This document shows, one piece after another, positions 44,830-55,600 of a DNA stretch of 64,000 bases. Position numbers and translations under genes: made by a program. This DNA is from Pseudomonas sp. FP2335. GTDB taxonomy: Bacteria > Pseudomonadota > Gammaproteobacteria > Pseudomonadales > Pseudomonadaceae. The DNA lies in contig NZ_CP117437.1 of assembly GCF_030687535.1 (NCBI RefSeq), positions 2,625,501 through 2,689,500 of the forward strand, given 5' to 3'. Position 1 is the stretch's first letter. Each line of letters opens with the position of its first letter. The notes under the pieces were generated by a model. That model ran no database searches and was not told where the DNA came from. It was given only the letters and a program-made list of their open reading frames with translations.

Positions 44830-46806
44830 ATGACTGCTGAAACAGAGGCTTTGTTACCACTGTCCCAGGCGCTGCTGTTGCCCAGGATCGCAATCGAAAG
44901 CACCACACCCGTCATCGACGGCGGCGAATTTGCCGTCAAGGCCGTGGTTGGGCAGCGCGTCAATGTCAGCAGCAAGGTGTTCGCCGACGGCCACGACAAA
45001 CTCGCCGTGCTGATTCGCTGGCGCGCGCTGCATGAAGAAAGCTGGCACAGCGTGGTGATGACGGATGTGGGTAACAACGGCTGGGCGGGCGCGTTTACCG
45101 TGGTTGACCAGGGCCCCCACGAATACTGCATCGAAGCCTGGATCGATACCTTCGCCAGCTTCTGCTACGAACTGCGCAAGAAACATGAGGCCGGCGTGCC
45201 GGTCAGCCTGGAGTTGCAGGAAGGCCGCAGCCTGGTGCTGCAAGCTGCCGAGCGCAGCGACAACGAGCTGCGCGACCGCCTGATGTTGCTGCACCACGAA
45301 CTCTCCGGCCTGCTGGAAACCGAGCAGGTTGCGCTGTTCCTGCACGAAGACAGTGCACACCTGATGACCCAGGCCGACCACCGCGCCTACTTGAGCATCA
45401 GCACCGTGTACCCGATCGATGTGGAACGCAGCGCCGCGCAGTTTGCCAGTTGGTACGAGCTGTTCCCGCGCTCGATCACCGACGACCCGGCGCGTCACGG
45501 CACATTCAATGATGTGCACTCGCGCTTGTCGACGATCCACGATATGGGCTTCGACGTGCTGTACTTCCCGCCGATCCACCCCATCGGCCGCAGCCATCGC
45601 AAGGGCCGCAACAACGCCCTGACGGCTGGCCCCGATGATCCCGGCAGCCCCTACGCCATCGGCAGCGAGGAAGGTGGCCACGAGGCGATTCACCCGCAGC
45701 TGGGCAGCCGCGAAGATTTCCGCCGGCTGGTCAAGGCCGCCGCCGAGCATGGCCTGGAAATCGCCCTGGATTTCGCTATCCAGTGTTCCCAGGACCACCC
45801 GTGGCTCAAGCAGCATCCGGGTTGGTTCAACTGGCGCCCGGACGGCACGATCAAATACGCGGAAAACCCGCCGAAGAAATACCAAGACATCGTCAACGTC
45901 GACTTTTATGCGGCGGATGCGATCCCCAGTCTGTGGACCGAGCTGCGCGACATCGTGGTCGGGTGGGTGGAAGAGGGCGTGAAGACCTTTCGCGTCGACA
46001 ACCCCCACACCAAGCCGCTGCCGTTCTGGCAATGGCTGATCAGCGATGTGCGCGCCAAGCACCCCGAGGTGATCTTTCTCGCCGAAGCCTTCACCACCCC
46101 GGCGATGATGGCGCGCCTGGGCAAGGTCGGTTACTCCCAGAGCTACACCTATTTCACCTGGCGCAACACCAAGGCCGAACTGAGCGAGTACTTCACCGAA
46201 CTGAACCAGTCGCCGTGGCGCGAGTGTTTCCGGCCGAATTTCTTTGTGAATACGCCGGACATCAACCCGGCGTTCCTGCACGAATCCGGGCGCCCGGGCT
46301 TTTTGATCCGCGCCGCACTGGCCACCATGGGCTCGGGCCTGTGGGGCATGTATTCGGGCTATGAACTGTGCGAAGCCGCGCCGGTGCCGGGCAAAGAGGA
46401 ATACCTGGATTCGGAGAAGTACCAGATCCGCGTACGAGACTTCAGCGCGCCCGGCAACATCATCGCCGAGATCGCCCAGCTCAACCGCATCCGCCGGCAA
46501 AACCCGGCGTTGCACACGCACCTGGGGCTGAAGCTCTACAACGCGTGGAACGACAACATCCTGTATTTCGGCAAGCGCAGTGAGGATGGCAGCAACTTTA
46601 TCCTCGTGGCGGTGAACCTTGACCCCTACAACGCCCAGGAGGCGAATTTTGAGTTGCCTCTGTGGGAATTGGGCTTGCCGGACGATGCCCAGACTGGGGG
46701 GGAAGACCTGATGAATGGTCACCGCTGGACATGGTACGGCAAGACCCAGTGGATGCGGCTGGAGCCGCAGATGCCGTTCGGTATCTGGCGTATCACCCTC
46801 CCTTGA
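44830..46806 (+). CDS. glgE: Alpha-1,4-glucan:maltose-1-phosphate maltosyltransferase
   Basis: GH13 enzyme of 658 residues that extends alpha-glucan with maltose-1-phosphate. An N-terminal beta domain (about 1-190) precedes the TIM barrel. The nucleophile is D390 in FRVDNPHTKPLPFW and the acid/base E419 in FLAEAF. The GlgE-specific sequence YFPPIHPIG is present. It heads a cluster with the treS-maltokinase fusion and glgB, the complete trehalose to maltose to maltose-1-phosphate to glucan route. The 203-bp region upstream of it (44627-44829) shows no coding frame. Confidence 0.93.
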   Translation: MTAETEALLPLSQALLLPRIAIESTTPVIDGGEFAVKAVVGQRVNVSSKVFADGHDKLAVLIRWRALHEESWHSVVMTDVGNNGWAGAFTVVDQGPHEYCIEAWIDTFASFCYELRKKHEAGVPVSLELQEGRSLVLQAAERSDNELRDRLMLLHHELSGLLETEQVALFLHEDSAHLMTQADHRAYLSISTVYPIDVERSAAQFASWYELFPRSITDDPARHGTFNDVHSRLSTIHDMGFDVLYFPPIHPIGRSHRKGRNNALTAGPDDPGSPYAIGSEEGGHEAIHPQLGSREDFRRLVKAAAEHGLEIALDFAIQCSQDHPWLKQHPGWFNWRPDGTIKYAENPPKKYQDIVNVDFYAADAIPSLWTELRDIVVGWVEEGVKTFRVDNPHTKPLPFWQWLISDVRAKHPEVIFLAEAFTTPAMMARLGKVGYSQSYTYFTWRNTKAELSEYFTELNQSPWRECFRPNFFVNTPDINPAFLHESGRPGFLIRAALATMGSGLWGMYSGYELCEAAPVPGKEEYLDSEKYQIRVRDFSAPGNIIAEIAQLNRIRRQNPALHTHLGLKLYNAWNDNILYFGKRSEDGSNFILVAVNLDPYNAQEANFELPLWELGLPDDAQTGGEDLMNGHRWTWYGKTQWMRLEPQMPFGIWRITLP

Positions 46807-46824
46807 ACCTGTTGGAGATCCAAA

Positions 46825-46856
46825 AATGTGGGCGCAGGCACGCCGGCTCCCACATT
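46825..46856. repeat. Decayed REP hairpin between glgE and treS
   Basis: AATGTGGGCGC and GCTCCCACATT pair over 11 bases with one mismatch and a short loop. It looks like a shrunken copy of the REP element and lies in the 97-bp gap between the two genes. Confidence 0.6.
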
Positions 46857-46903
46857 GAGCGAGTGTCCCCAGGTGGTTTTGAACGTATTCTCAGGAGTTT
46901 CCA

Positions 46904-49900
46904 ATGGCGAAGAAGCCCGCCCCGAACACCTTTACCCAAGACCCGCTCTGGTATAAGGATGCGGTGATCTATCAAGTTCACGTCAAATCGTTTTTCGACG
47001 CCAACAACGATGGTATCGGCGATTTTGCCGGCCTGATCGCCAAACTCGATTACATCGCCGACCTCGGCGTCAACACCCTCTGGCTGTTGCCGTTCTACCC
47101 TTCGCCTCGCCGTGATGACGGCTACGACATCGCCGAATACCGTGGTGTGCACAGGGACTACGGCACCCTGGCCGACGCCAAGCGCTTTATCGCCGAGGCC
47201 CACAAGCGCGGGCTGCGGGTGATTACCGAGTTGGTGATCAACCACACCTCCGACCAGCACCCATGGTTCCAGCGGGCGCGCAAGGCCAAGCCGGGTTCGG
47301 CCGCGCGGGATTTCTATGTGTGGTCCGATGACGACCAGAAATACGCCGGCACCCGCATCATCTTCCTCGACACCGAGACCTCCAACTGGACCTGGGACCC
47401 GGTCGCCGGCCAGTACTTCTGGCACCGCTTCTACTCCCATCAGCCCGACCTCAACTTCGACAACCCGCAAGTCATGCAGGCCGTGCTCGCAGTGATGCGC
47501 TTCTGGCTCGACCTGGGCATCGACGGCCTGCGCCTGGACGCCATCCCCTACTTGATCGAGCGCGACGGCACGAATAACGAAAACCTGCCGCAAACCCACG
47601 AGGTGCTCAAACAGATCCGCGCCGAGATCGACGCCCATTATCCGGACCGCATGCTGCTGGCCGAAGCCAACCAATGGCCGGAGGACACACAACTCTACTT
47701 CGGTGACCAAAAAGGCGACGACGGCGACGAATGCCACATGGCCTTCCACTTTCCGCTGATGCCGCGCATGTATATGGCGCTGGCCCAGGAAGATCGCTTC
47801 CCCATCACCGATATTTTGCGCCAGACCCCGGAGATTCCCGCCAATTGCCAGTGGGCGATCTTCCTGCGCAACCACGATGAGCTGACCCTGGAGATGGTCA
47901 CCGACAAGGAACGCGACTACCTGTGGAACTACTACGCCGCCGATCGCCGTGCGCGCATCAACCTGGGCATTCGTCGGCGCCTCGCGCCACTGATGGAGCG
48001 CGACCGCCGCCGCATCGAGCTGCTCAACAGCCTGCTGCTGTCGATGCCTGGCACGCCGACCCTGTATTACGGCGATGAAATCGGCATGGGTGACAACATC
48101 TACCTCGGTGACCGCGACGGCGTGCGTACGCCGATGCAGTGGTCCATCGACCGCAATGGCGGCTTCTCCCGCGCCGACCCGGCCAGCCTGGTGCTGCCGC
48201 CGATCATGGATGCGCAATACGGTTATCAGTCGGTCAATGTCGAAACCCAGGCCCAAGATCCCCATTCACTGTTGAATTGGACCCGGCGCATGCTCGCGGT
48301 GCGCAAACAGTCCAAGGCGTTTGGCCGGGGCAGCTTGAAGATGCTCTCGCCGAGCAACCGCCGCATCCTCGCCTATACCCGCGAGTTCACCGGCGAGGAT
48401 GGTCGCAGCGAAATCATCCTGTGCGTGGCCAACGTGTCGCGCAGCGCCCAGGCCGCCGAGTTGGATCTGTCGGCCTACGCCGGCATGGTCCCGGTAGAGA
48501 TGCTTGGCGGTAATGCCTTCCCGCCCATTGGCCAGCTGAATTTCCTGCTGACCCTGGCGCCCTATGGTTTCTACTGGTTCGTGCTGGCCGCGGAAAACCA
48601 GATGCCCAGTTGGCACGTGGAACCGGCGCAAAGCATGCCGGACTTCACCACCCTGGTGCTTAAACAGCGCCTGGAAGAACTGCTTGAACCCGCGTGCCGC
48701 GCCACCCTGGAGCAGACTTCGCTACCCGCCTGGCTGCCCAAACGCCGCTGGTTCGCGGGCAAGGATGCGAGCATCGACAGCGTGCATATCGCCTACGGTG
48801 TGCGCTTTGGCGACCCGCAGCACCCGGTGTTGCTCAGCGAAATTGACGTGAGCAGCGGCGGGCAGGTCAGCCGTTATCAGTTGCCGTTCGGTTTTCTGGG
48901 TGAGGACCAGTTCACCAGCGCCTTGCCCCAGCAATTGGCCCTGGCCCGTGTGCGACGGGCGCGTCAGGTGGGGTTGGTGACCGACGCGTTCAGCCTTGAG
49001 CCGTTTATCCGTGCCGTTATCCATGGGCTGCAAGCCGGTACGCTATTGAACTCGAGCGAGGGCGAACTGCGCTTTGAAGCCACACCACACCTGGCCAAGC
49101 TGCCATTGGGCGACGACGCGCCAGTGCGCTACCTGTCGGCCGAGCAATCCAACAGCTCGGTGGTGGTGGGTGAAAGCCTGGTGCTCAAGCTGATTCGCAA
49201 AGTTGCCTCTGGGGTACACCCTGAACTGGAAATGAGCGCCTACTTGACCGCTGCCGGTTACCCGAATATCTCGCCGCTGCTGGGCTCGGTGATTCGCCGT
49301 GACGGGGCAGGGCAGGACAACCTGTTGATGATCGCCCAGGGTTACCTGAGCAATCAGGGCGATGCGTGGGCCTGGACCCAGAACAACCTGGAACGGGCGA
49401 TTCGCGATGAGCTGGCCCAAGCCATCTCTGAGCAGGAACAGCATTACAACGCCCTTGACGAACTCAAGGAGTTTGCTGGGTTGCTCGGCCGCCGCCTGGG
49501 CGAGATGCATGGGGTGTTGGGGGCCAAAACCAGCGACAAGGACTTCCGCCCCGAGCTCACCACGGCCAGGCAGGCCCAGGCCTGGGCCAAGGATGTGGCT
49601 GCGCAGATCGAGCGCGCCTTGCACCTGCTTGACCTGCATCAAAATCAATTGAACCCCGCGGATCAGGCGTTGGTCAGTGATTTGCTGGCGCAGAAAAAAG
49701 CCATCACCAGCCACGTCCAGGCATTGGCGAAAGCCACGCTGGGTGGCCTGCGGATACGCGTCCACGGCGATTTGCACCTGGGCCAGGTGCTGGTGGTGAA
49801 GGGCGATGCGTACCTGATCGACTTTGAAGGCGAACCGGCGCGACCATTGCATGAACGACGTGGCAAGCACAGCCCCTATAAGGATGTGAGCGGCGTGCTG

Positions 49901-50245
49901 CGCTCGTTTGATTACGCGGCTGCGATGGCGCGCAATGACCAAGGCCTGGATCAATCGCCTGCCGCGCAGTTGGCGCGCCGACGCGTGACCGAGCGTTACC
50001 TGACTGATGCACGTCAGGCATTTATCCAGGCTTATCAGTCAGCTACGTCTACACTGGCGCATGACTGGCAGGACGCCAAAGGCCAGGACGCCGCGCTGAC
50101 GTTGTTCAGCCTGGAGAAGGCCGCGTATGAAGTGGCTTACGAAGCGGAAAATCGCCCAAGCTGGCTGCCGGTGCCCCTGCAGGGGTTGCACGGTCTGCTC
50201 AGCGGGCTTGTATCGAAAACCGCACGCGGTGGGGAGAGGTCATGA
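46904..50245 (+). CDS. treS: Trehalose synthase-maltokinase fusion
   Basis: Bifunctional protein of 1113 residues. The N-terminal half (about 10-560) is a GH13 trehalose synthase with [19 protein letters not shown], nucleophile D212 (GLRLDA) and E254 (LAEANQW); it interconverts trehalose and maltose. The C-terminal half (about 590-1110) is maltokinase (Mak/Pep2) with [12 protein letters not shown], the catalytic H954-G955-D956 region and D973-F974-E975. It phosphorylates maltose for GlgE. In mycobacteria the two are separate proteins in complex; the fusion is common in pseudomonads. The stop overlaps the glgB start by 4 bp. Confidence 0.92.
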   Translation: MAKKPAPNTFTQDPLWYKDAVIYQVHVKSFFDANNDGIGDFAGLIAKLDYIADLGVNTLWLLPFYPSPRRDDGYDIAEYRGVHRDYGTLADAKRFIAEAHKRGLRVITELVINHTSDQHPWFQRARKAKPGSAARDFYVWSDDDQKYAGTRIIFLDTETSNWTWDPVAGQYFWHRFYSHQPDLNFDNPQVMQAVLAVMRFWLDLGIDGLRLDAIPYLIERDGTNNENLPQTHEVLKQIRAEIDAHYPDRMLLAEANQWPEDTQLYFGDQKGDDGDECHMAFHFPLMPRMYMALAQEDRFPITDILRQTPEIPANCQWAIFLRNHDELTLEMVTDKERDYLWNYYAADRRARINLGIRRRLAPLMERDRRRIELLNSLLLSMPGTPTLYYGDEIGMGDNIYLGDRDGVRTPMQWSIDRNGGFSRADPASLVLPPIMDAQYGYQSVNVETQAQDPHSLLNWTRRMLAVRKQSKAFGRGSLKMLSPSNRRILAYTREFTGEDGRSEIILCVANVSRSAQAAELDLSAYAGMVPVEMLGGNAFPPIGQLNFLLTLAPYGFYWFVLAAENQMPSWHVEPAQSMPDFTTLVLKQRLEELLEPACRATLEQTSLPAWLPKRRWFAGKDASIDSVHIAYGVRFGDPQHPVLLSEIDVSSGGQVSRYQLPFGFLGEDQFTSALPQQLALARVRRARQVGLVTDAFSLEPFIRAVIHGLQAGTLLNSSEGELRFEATPHLAKLPLGDDAPVRYLSAEQSNSSVVVGESLVLKLIRKVASGVHPELEMSAYLTAAGYPNISPLLGSVIRRDGAGQDNLLMIAQGYLSNQGDAWAWTQNNLERAIRDELAQAISEQEQHYNALDELKEFAGLLGRRLGEMHGVLGAKTSDKDFRPELTTARQAQAWAKDVAAQIERALHLLDLHQNQLNPADQALVSDLLAQKKAITSHVQALAKATLGGLRIRVHGDLHLGQVLVVKGDAYLIDFEGEPARPLHERRGKHSPYKDVSGVLRSFDYAAAMARNDQGLDQSPAAQLARRRVTERYLTDARQAFIQAYQSATSTLAHDWQDAKGQDAALTLFSLEKAAYEVAYEAENRPSWLPVPLQGLHGLLSGLVSKTARGGERS

Positions 50246-52473
50246 GCTTTACGAATAAAGAACCGCTGCAGCCTAAGTTGACAGCACTGCCGGCGTCCCA
50301 CGACGTCGACGCGCTGGTACGCGCCGAACATCCGGACCCGTTCTCGATTCTGGGCCCGCACGATGATGAACACGGTGGCCAGTTTATCCGCGCCTTTCTG
50401 CCAGAAGCCTTGAGCGTTCAAGTGCTGGAGCGCGACAGCGGCGAACTGATCGGCAGCCTGGACGCGACCCAGGTGCCCGGCCTGTTTGTCGGGCACTTCA
50501 AGCATCGCCAGGCGTACCTGCTGAAAATCCAGTGGGCCGGTGGCGAGCAGATTACCGAGGACCCCTACAGCTTCGCCCAATTGTTGCTGGGTGAAATGGA
50601 CCTGTACCTGTTTGCCGAAGGCAACCACCGCGACCTCGGCAGTTGCCTCGGCGCCCAGGTGACCACGGTGGATGGCGTGCAGGGTGTGCGCTTTGCCGTG
50701 TGGGCACCGAATGCGCGGCGCGTGTCAGTGGTGGGAGATTTCAATATTTGGGACGGTCGGCGCCATCCGATGCGTTTGCGGCACCCGTCTGGCGTGTGGG
50801 AGATCTTTATCCCACGCCTGCAACCGGGCGCGGCCTATAAATACGAGATTCTTGGTGCCCATGGGATCTTGCCGCTCAAGGCCGACCCCATGGCGCTGGC
50901 GACCCAGCTGCCGCCCGACACCGCCTCCAAAGTCGCCCCGCCGTTGCAGGTCGACTGGCAGGACCATGGGTGGATGCAGGCGCGGGCCGACAAACACAAA
51001 ACCACCGCGCCGCTCTCGATCTACGAGCTGCACGTGGGCTCCTGGCAGTGCGAACTGGACGAAGCCGGCGAAGTCGCGCGCCAATATGGCTGGCGGGAAC
51101 TGGCCGAGCGCCTGGTGCCCTATGTGCAGCAACTGGGCTTCACCCACGTCGAACTGATGCCGATCATGGAACACCCGTTCGGCGGCTCGTGGGGTTACCA
51201 GGCGTTGTCACAATTTGCACCGAGCGCACGTTTTGGTTCACCCGAAGATTTCGCCTACTTCGTCAACGCGCTGCACCAGGCAGATATTGGCGTGATTCTG
51301 GATTGGGTCCCGGCGCATTTTCCTACGGATAGCCACGGCCTGGCACAATTCGACGGCACTGCGCTGTACGAATACGCCAACCCGCTGGAAGGCTTTCACC
51401 AGGATTGGGACACGCTGATCTACAACCTTGGTCGCACCGAAGTGCATGGCTTTATGCTGGCCTCGGCGCTGCACTGGCTGAAACACTTCCATGTGGACGG
51501 TCTGCGCGTCGATGCGGTGGCTTCGATGCTGTACCGCGATTATTCGCGCAAGGCCGGGGAATGGGTGCCCAACCGCCACGGTGGTCGGGAGAACCTCGAA
51601 GCCATCGACTTCCTGCGCCACCTGAACGACGTTGTCGCCCTGGAAGCCCCCGGCGCGCTGGTGATCGCCGAGGAGTCCACCGCGTGGCCCGGCGTCAGCC
51701 AACCGACCCAACAGGGCGGCCTGGGCTTCAACTACAAGTGGAACATGGGCTGGATGCACGATTCGCTGCATTACATCCAGCAAGACCCGGTGTACCGCGC
51801 CCATCATCACAACGAGCTGAGTTTCGGCCTGGTGTATGCCTGGTCCGAGCGCTTCATCCTGCCGATTTCCCACGATGAGGTGGTGCACGGCAAACATTCG
51901 CTGATCGACAAGATGCCCGGCGACCGCTGGCAGAAGTTTGCCAACTTGCGCGCCTACCTGGCATTCATGTGGATGCACCCCGGTAAGAAATTGCTGTTCA
52001 TGGGCTGTGAATTCGGCCAGTGGCGCGAGTGGAACCACGACCAGCAACTGGACTGGTATCTGCTGCAATACGCCGAACACAAGGGCGTGCAGAAACTGGT
52101 GGGCGACTTGAACCGCCTATACCGCGAGGAGCCGGCGCTGCACGAACAGGATGACGCGCCTCAGGGCTTCCAGTGGCTGATCGGCGACGATGCAATCAAC
52201 AGCGTCTATGCCTGGCTGCGCTGGAGCAAGGACGGCCGGCCGGTGCTGGTGGTGGCCAACTTCACGCCGGTACCCCGTGAAGCGTACGCGGTGGGTGTGC
52301 CATTTGCCGGGCGCTGGAGCGAGGTGATCAACACGGATGCCGACACCTATGCCGGTTCGAACTATGGCAATGGTGGTGAAGTGTTTACTCAGGATGAGCC
52401 GCGCCATGGGCAACCGGTGTCGTTGACGCTGAACCTGCCACCGCTTGGCGTGCTGATCCTGCGTCCTGAATAA
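50242..52473 (+). CDS. glgB: 1,4-alpha-glucan branching enzyme
   Basis: GH13 branching enzyme of 743 residues, full length. An N-terminal CBM48 domain (about 130-235) contains [23 protein letters not shown]. The barrel has nucleophile D424 in [10 protein letters not shown] and acid/base E477 in [11 protein letters not shown], with HDEVVHGK later. It introduces alpha-1,6 branches into the glucan built by GlgE. It starts within the treS stop codon region (ATGA), so translation is coupled. Confidence 0.95.
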   Translation: MSFTNKEPLQPKLTALPASHDVDALVRAEHPDPFSILGPHDDEHGGQFIRAFLPEALSVQVLERDSGELIGSLDATQVPGLFVGHFKHRQAYLLKIQWAGGEQITEDPYSFAQLLLGEMDLYLFAEGNHRDLGSCLGAQVTTVDGVQGVRFAVWAPNARRVSVVGDFNIWDGRRHPMRLRHPSGVWEIFIPRLQPGAAYKYEILGAHGILPLKADPMALATQLPPDTASKVAPPLQVDWQDHGWMQARADKHKTTAPLSIYELHVGSWQCELDEAGEVARQYGWRELAERLVPYVQQLGFTHVELMPIMEHPFGGSWGYQALSQFAPSARFGSPEDFAYFVNALHQADIGVILDWVPAHFPTDSHGLAQFDGTALYEYANPLEGFHQDWDTLIYNLGRTEVHGFMLASALHWLKHFHVDGLRVDAVASMLYRDYSRKAGEWVPNRHGGRENLEAIDFLRHLNDVVALEAPGALVIAEESTAWPGVSQPTQQGGLGFNYKWNMGWMHDSLHYIQQDPVYRAHHHNELSFGLVYAWSERFILPISHDEVVHGKHSLIDKMPGDRWQKFANLRAYLAFMWMHPGKKLLFMGCEFGQWREWNHDQQLDWYLLQYAEHKGVQKLVGDLNRLYREEPALHEQDDAPQGFQWLIGDDAINSVYAWLRWSKDGRPVLVVANFTPVPREAYAVGVPFAGRWSEVINTDADTYAGSNYGNGGEVFTQDEPRHGQPVSLTLNLPPLGVLILRPE

Positions 52474-52535
52474 CGGCCGTCTCCAAGAAGGGCTGGCGTT
52501 TCTAAAAACCTGCGGGCGTGCGGTGGCGACACGTC

Positions 52536-52587
52536 CGTAGGAGCTGGACGCAAATTGTCATGTATTGCGTAGGAACAATTTCCTACG
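52536..52587. promoter_or_regulatory. Cluster of CGTAGGA half-sites upstream of the 1391-residue toxin-like gene
   Basis: CGTAGGA occurs at 52536-52542 and 52568-52574, 32 bp apart. The second copy is half of a perfect dyad, CGTAGGAA-CAAT-TTCCTACG (52568-52587). The dyad overlaps the -35 part of the hrp box at 52572, so a protein bound there could repress or assist HrpL. Confidence 0.4.
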
Positions 52588-52600
52588 GGGTGTCCACACA
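52572..52600 (+). promoter_or_regulatory. hrp box (HrpL promoter motif) of the 1391-residue toxin-like gene
   Basis: GGAACA-N16-CCACACA matches the HrpL consensus GGAACC-N15/16-CCACNNA, apart from the last base of the -35 block. The -10 block and the 16-bp spacer are exactly as at the paralogous gene. It ends 90 bp before the ATG at 52691. Confidence 0.65.
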
Positions 52601-52690
52601 TGGACGTCAGCGATTGAGCGTAGGTCTTCCAACACATCTCATTTCTTCGCTCGGTCTGTGTATAACACTCCCGGAAATGAAACTTCTGCC

Positions 52691-55600
52691 ATGACGCCAT
52701 TCTCAACCAACAACGTGCACGCTCCTGTGACAGCGCTCAGGGCGCCAATCTCCACTCTCGCAACCGCCCCCGTCGTCAAGTCAGCTCCTGCGCTCGTGAA
52801 GGCCCCCGTACGCGCACCCGACTCGCCAGCTACGCAGGTACAGGGAAAGCTGCTTGACCTGGATGAAATGTTGAGCGCTTTACGCGAGCTTCAGGCTCAG
52901 CCAGCCCCCCCAAATGCCCAGAAGAAAAGCTTGTTCCTCAACAAGAATTCACCGCTTATTCCGCAAAACGGCTCGACTCAGCCGGGCACCAACCGGCTTG
53001 ACAATATGCTCAAGTACTACGGCATTGTTCCGGCCAACCCCAGCACGCAAACGCAAGTACAAGCGGCGATTGATGCGCTGGAAAATACCCGCAGCGAAAT
53101 TGTCCTGGGCATAGGGAATGAGTCAAGCAAAGCTGATGCGTTGTTGCAGGACAGCAACGACGATTCAATATCCGCACTAGTGGGTGAGCTGCAACACAAG
53201 CACAAAAAGCCTTTGTTGAGTTATTTGACCGAGGGCATCTCGGAGTCCGCACTCGAAAAAGCCCAGCGCTCGCCGGCTACCCTATTGGAGCTGATCGCAA
53301 AATCACCTAAGGCTGAAGCGCTGGTTCAAGCGCTACTGAAAAAGCTTGGCGGCAGTGACTTTCCTTTGACGCAGCTGACTTCCCCGCAAGTGAAAGTTCA
53401 GTTGTTGATCAAGGCCATCACCTTGAGCCTTGACCCTGTGCAGTCGCGTAAACCCGGGCATGTTGCAGGGTTTCACCTGGCGTCCAGCGAGCATGGCAAC
53501 AAGGGCTACGCAGAAATCGATACGCAGTTCAGGCAACACCTGGTCGACGCAAATAAAATATCTTCCACCGACGCGAACCTGGCCGCCTATCTTTTCCGCC
53601 CGCAGTTCCCGGCAGACTTTGCCGTGCGCGATATCCCGACGGAGATGCGCTATCAAGGAACCGCTGTGTGGGTCAATTTCAAGCATGGTGTGGCGCTGGC
53701 GGAGGCGATTGAACCCGGTTCGTCGCGAAGCATGAGCTTTCAGGAGTTGGTGGACCTGCCCGGCAAGCTCAGCGAACAGGCGACGACAAGCCAGCAGTGG
53801 TCGCTTATCGCGGCGACCCGTATTCCGGCGATGCTGGAATGGGCGGCTTTGCAGGGCGTGATTGAACAAAAAGATGAGTATTCGCAGGCAGAGATCGCCA
53901 AGGCAGTGTCAGCTTTTGATGGGCATGTCAGCGGTATCGTAGAGGCGACGGCGCAACTTGCAGTCGATGTGCCAATGCGTAAAAACTACTTTGAGAAAAT
54001 GGAAAAGGGCACCTCTCGGACCGAACTCTTGTCGTTGATAAGCCCGTTTTTTGCGTTGTACCGGCACCTCAATGGCGAGAAGATCAAGCCCTCCGATGCC
54101 CTCTATCAGTACCCTGTTTATGACGAAGATCGTTTCAAGTCTGCGTTTGATGGGTATTTGGCTAATGCCAAGTCGGGTTATGACAAAGTACTGCGCAACC
54201 TGTTATCGCAGTTGCCGACCCAGGACCGGGTCGCGATTGAACAGGGTGCAACCACGGTCTATGCACTGCGGGTCAAGCCCGATACAAACAAGGAGACAGA
54301 AGAGCAGAAAAAGGCCGCCAAGACCCGCCCGGGGTTCATTCTCAAGGCAGAACACGAGGGGCAAACAAGCTACTATGAAATCAACCCGGTCAAGGGCATA
54401 GCCCGGCGACGCGACGACTTGAAGCCGGTCCTGGAGGCCTACGATCCGGCTGAAAAAAGTTATGACAAAGACTTTATTTCCATCGAACACACCAATGATG
54501 GCGTACCGTCCGAAGAGCTGGTTGTGCGCAATAGCCACACCGGCAAGGAGGCGTTCAAGAAGCAGTGGGGCGAATACAAGGCTGGCAAAGGCCCGCGGCC
54601 CAAGAGCTTTTCGATAGTTGTCCCGCAACAGCTCGATCATTTTCCCGCCACTGACCGCGTCGGTAAGGCTGCAGTGCCAAACACCCTGGAATCAGAACGC
54701 TCGGCAGCCATTGCCAAGTCCATTTCCGATAAATTGTTTTATGTCGATGAAGACCAACTGCGGGAGTGGGCCACCGCGGACCCTAACAGGGAGAGCTCAG
54801 CGAAGAAAAATGACGAGAGTTTCTGGGAGCGTATAAAAGGCGTGGCCCAGTTCTTTATTCCTTTCTGGAGCGGGATCGAGGACCTCGTCAAGGGCCGTAC
54901 CAAAGATGGCATTATCAGTCTTATCGTCGACGGTCTGTTTACGTTCGCAGGGCCGGCCGGCAAGCTGGCCGCCGGCTCGGTGCGAGTGATGGCCAATGCT
55001 GGCAAGCTCAGCATGCGCGCGCTGCTGCCAAAATTCTTGCCCTTGATAAAGCAATTTGGTGTTTCTGTGGTACAGAACCTGAACCCGCTTGAACCGGTAA
55101 TGGCGGGCTTCAACATCAAGGGAGGGAAAGGCCTGAAGTTCCTGAAAGGGGACATCGACAATATCCAGGCAGGCATTGCGCAGTTCCGGCGGTCATCGCC
55201 CTTCAAACAACTGCCTGGAAAAGGGAGTTATGACGTTACCCCGAAAATACCCTTGACCTCCAGAAACCTACCAGAAGGTGGAAGCGTACGAGTGCCCGAG
55301 GGCATCTCCAGTGATGAGGTACGGATGCTGAATAGGAAGAATCACACCGATGTGGTCGTGGGTGATGATGTCTTTCGGTATGACCCTGGCAAACCGGACA
55401 GCCTGACTAAACTGGGTGGCCCCGATCATGGCGGCCCGTTGGAGGGGTTCGCAACGACGTGTGGCGGCGGGGGGCGCAGGTCCAAGCGTGACCTCAATGA
55501 CCTCTGTTACACCAAGGAGATCGAACCGGGTGGAACCCCCATCTTCCAGGACGCCCAAGCCCTTGACCACCGTCGGCTGATTCCTGGCCCTGCGCAGGCT

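Noticed and set aside
52565..52690. Longer N-terminus for the 1391-residue protein starting at 52565
   Set aside because: It would start with TTG, run through the hrp box and palindrome, and add 42 residues without homology. The ATG at 52691 leaves the usual promoter-to-gene distance.
52677..52694. Five-codon frame ATG-AAA-CTT-CTG-CCA-TGA overlapping the start of the second toxin-like gene
   Set aside because: It could be a coupling mini-frame, but such short frames occur by chance and it has no ribosome site of its own.
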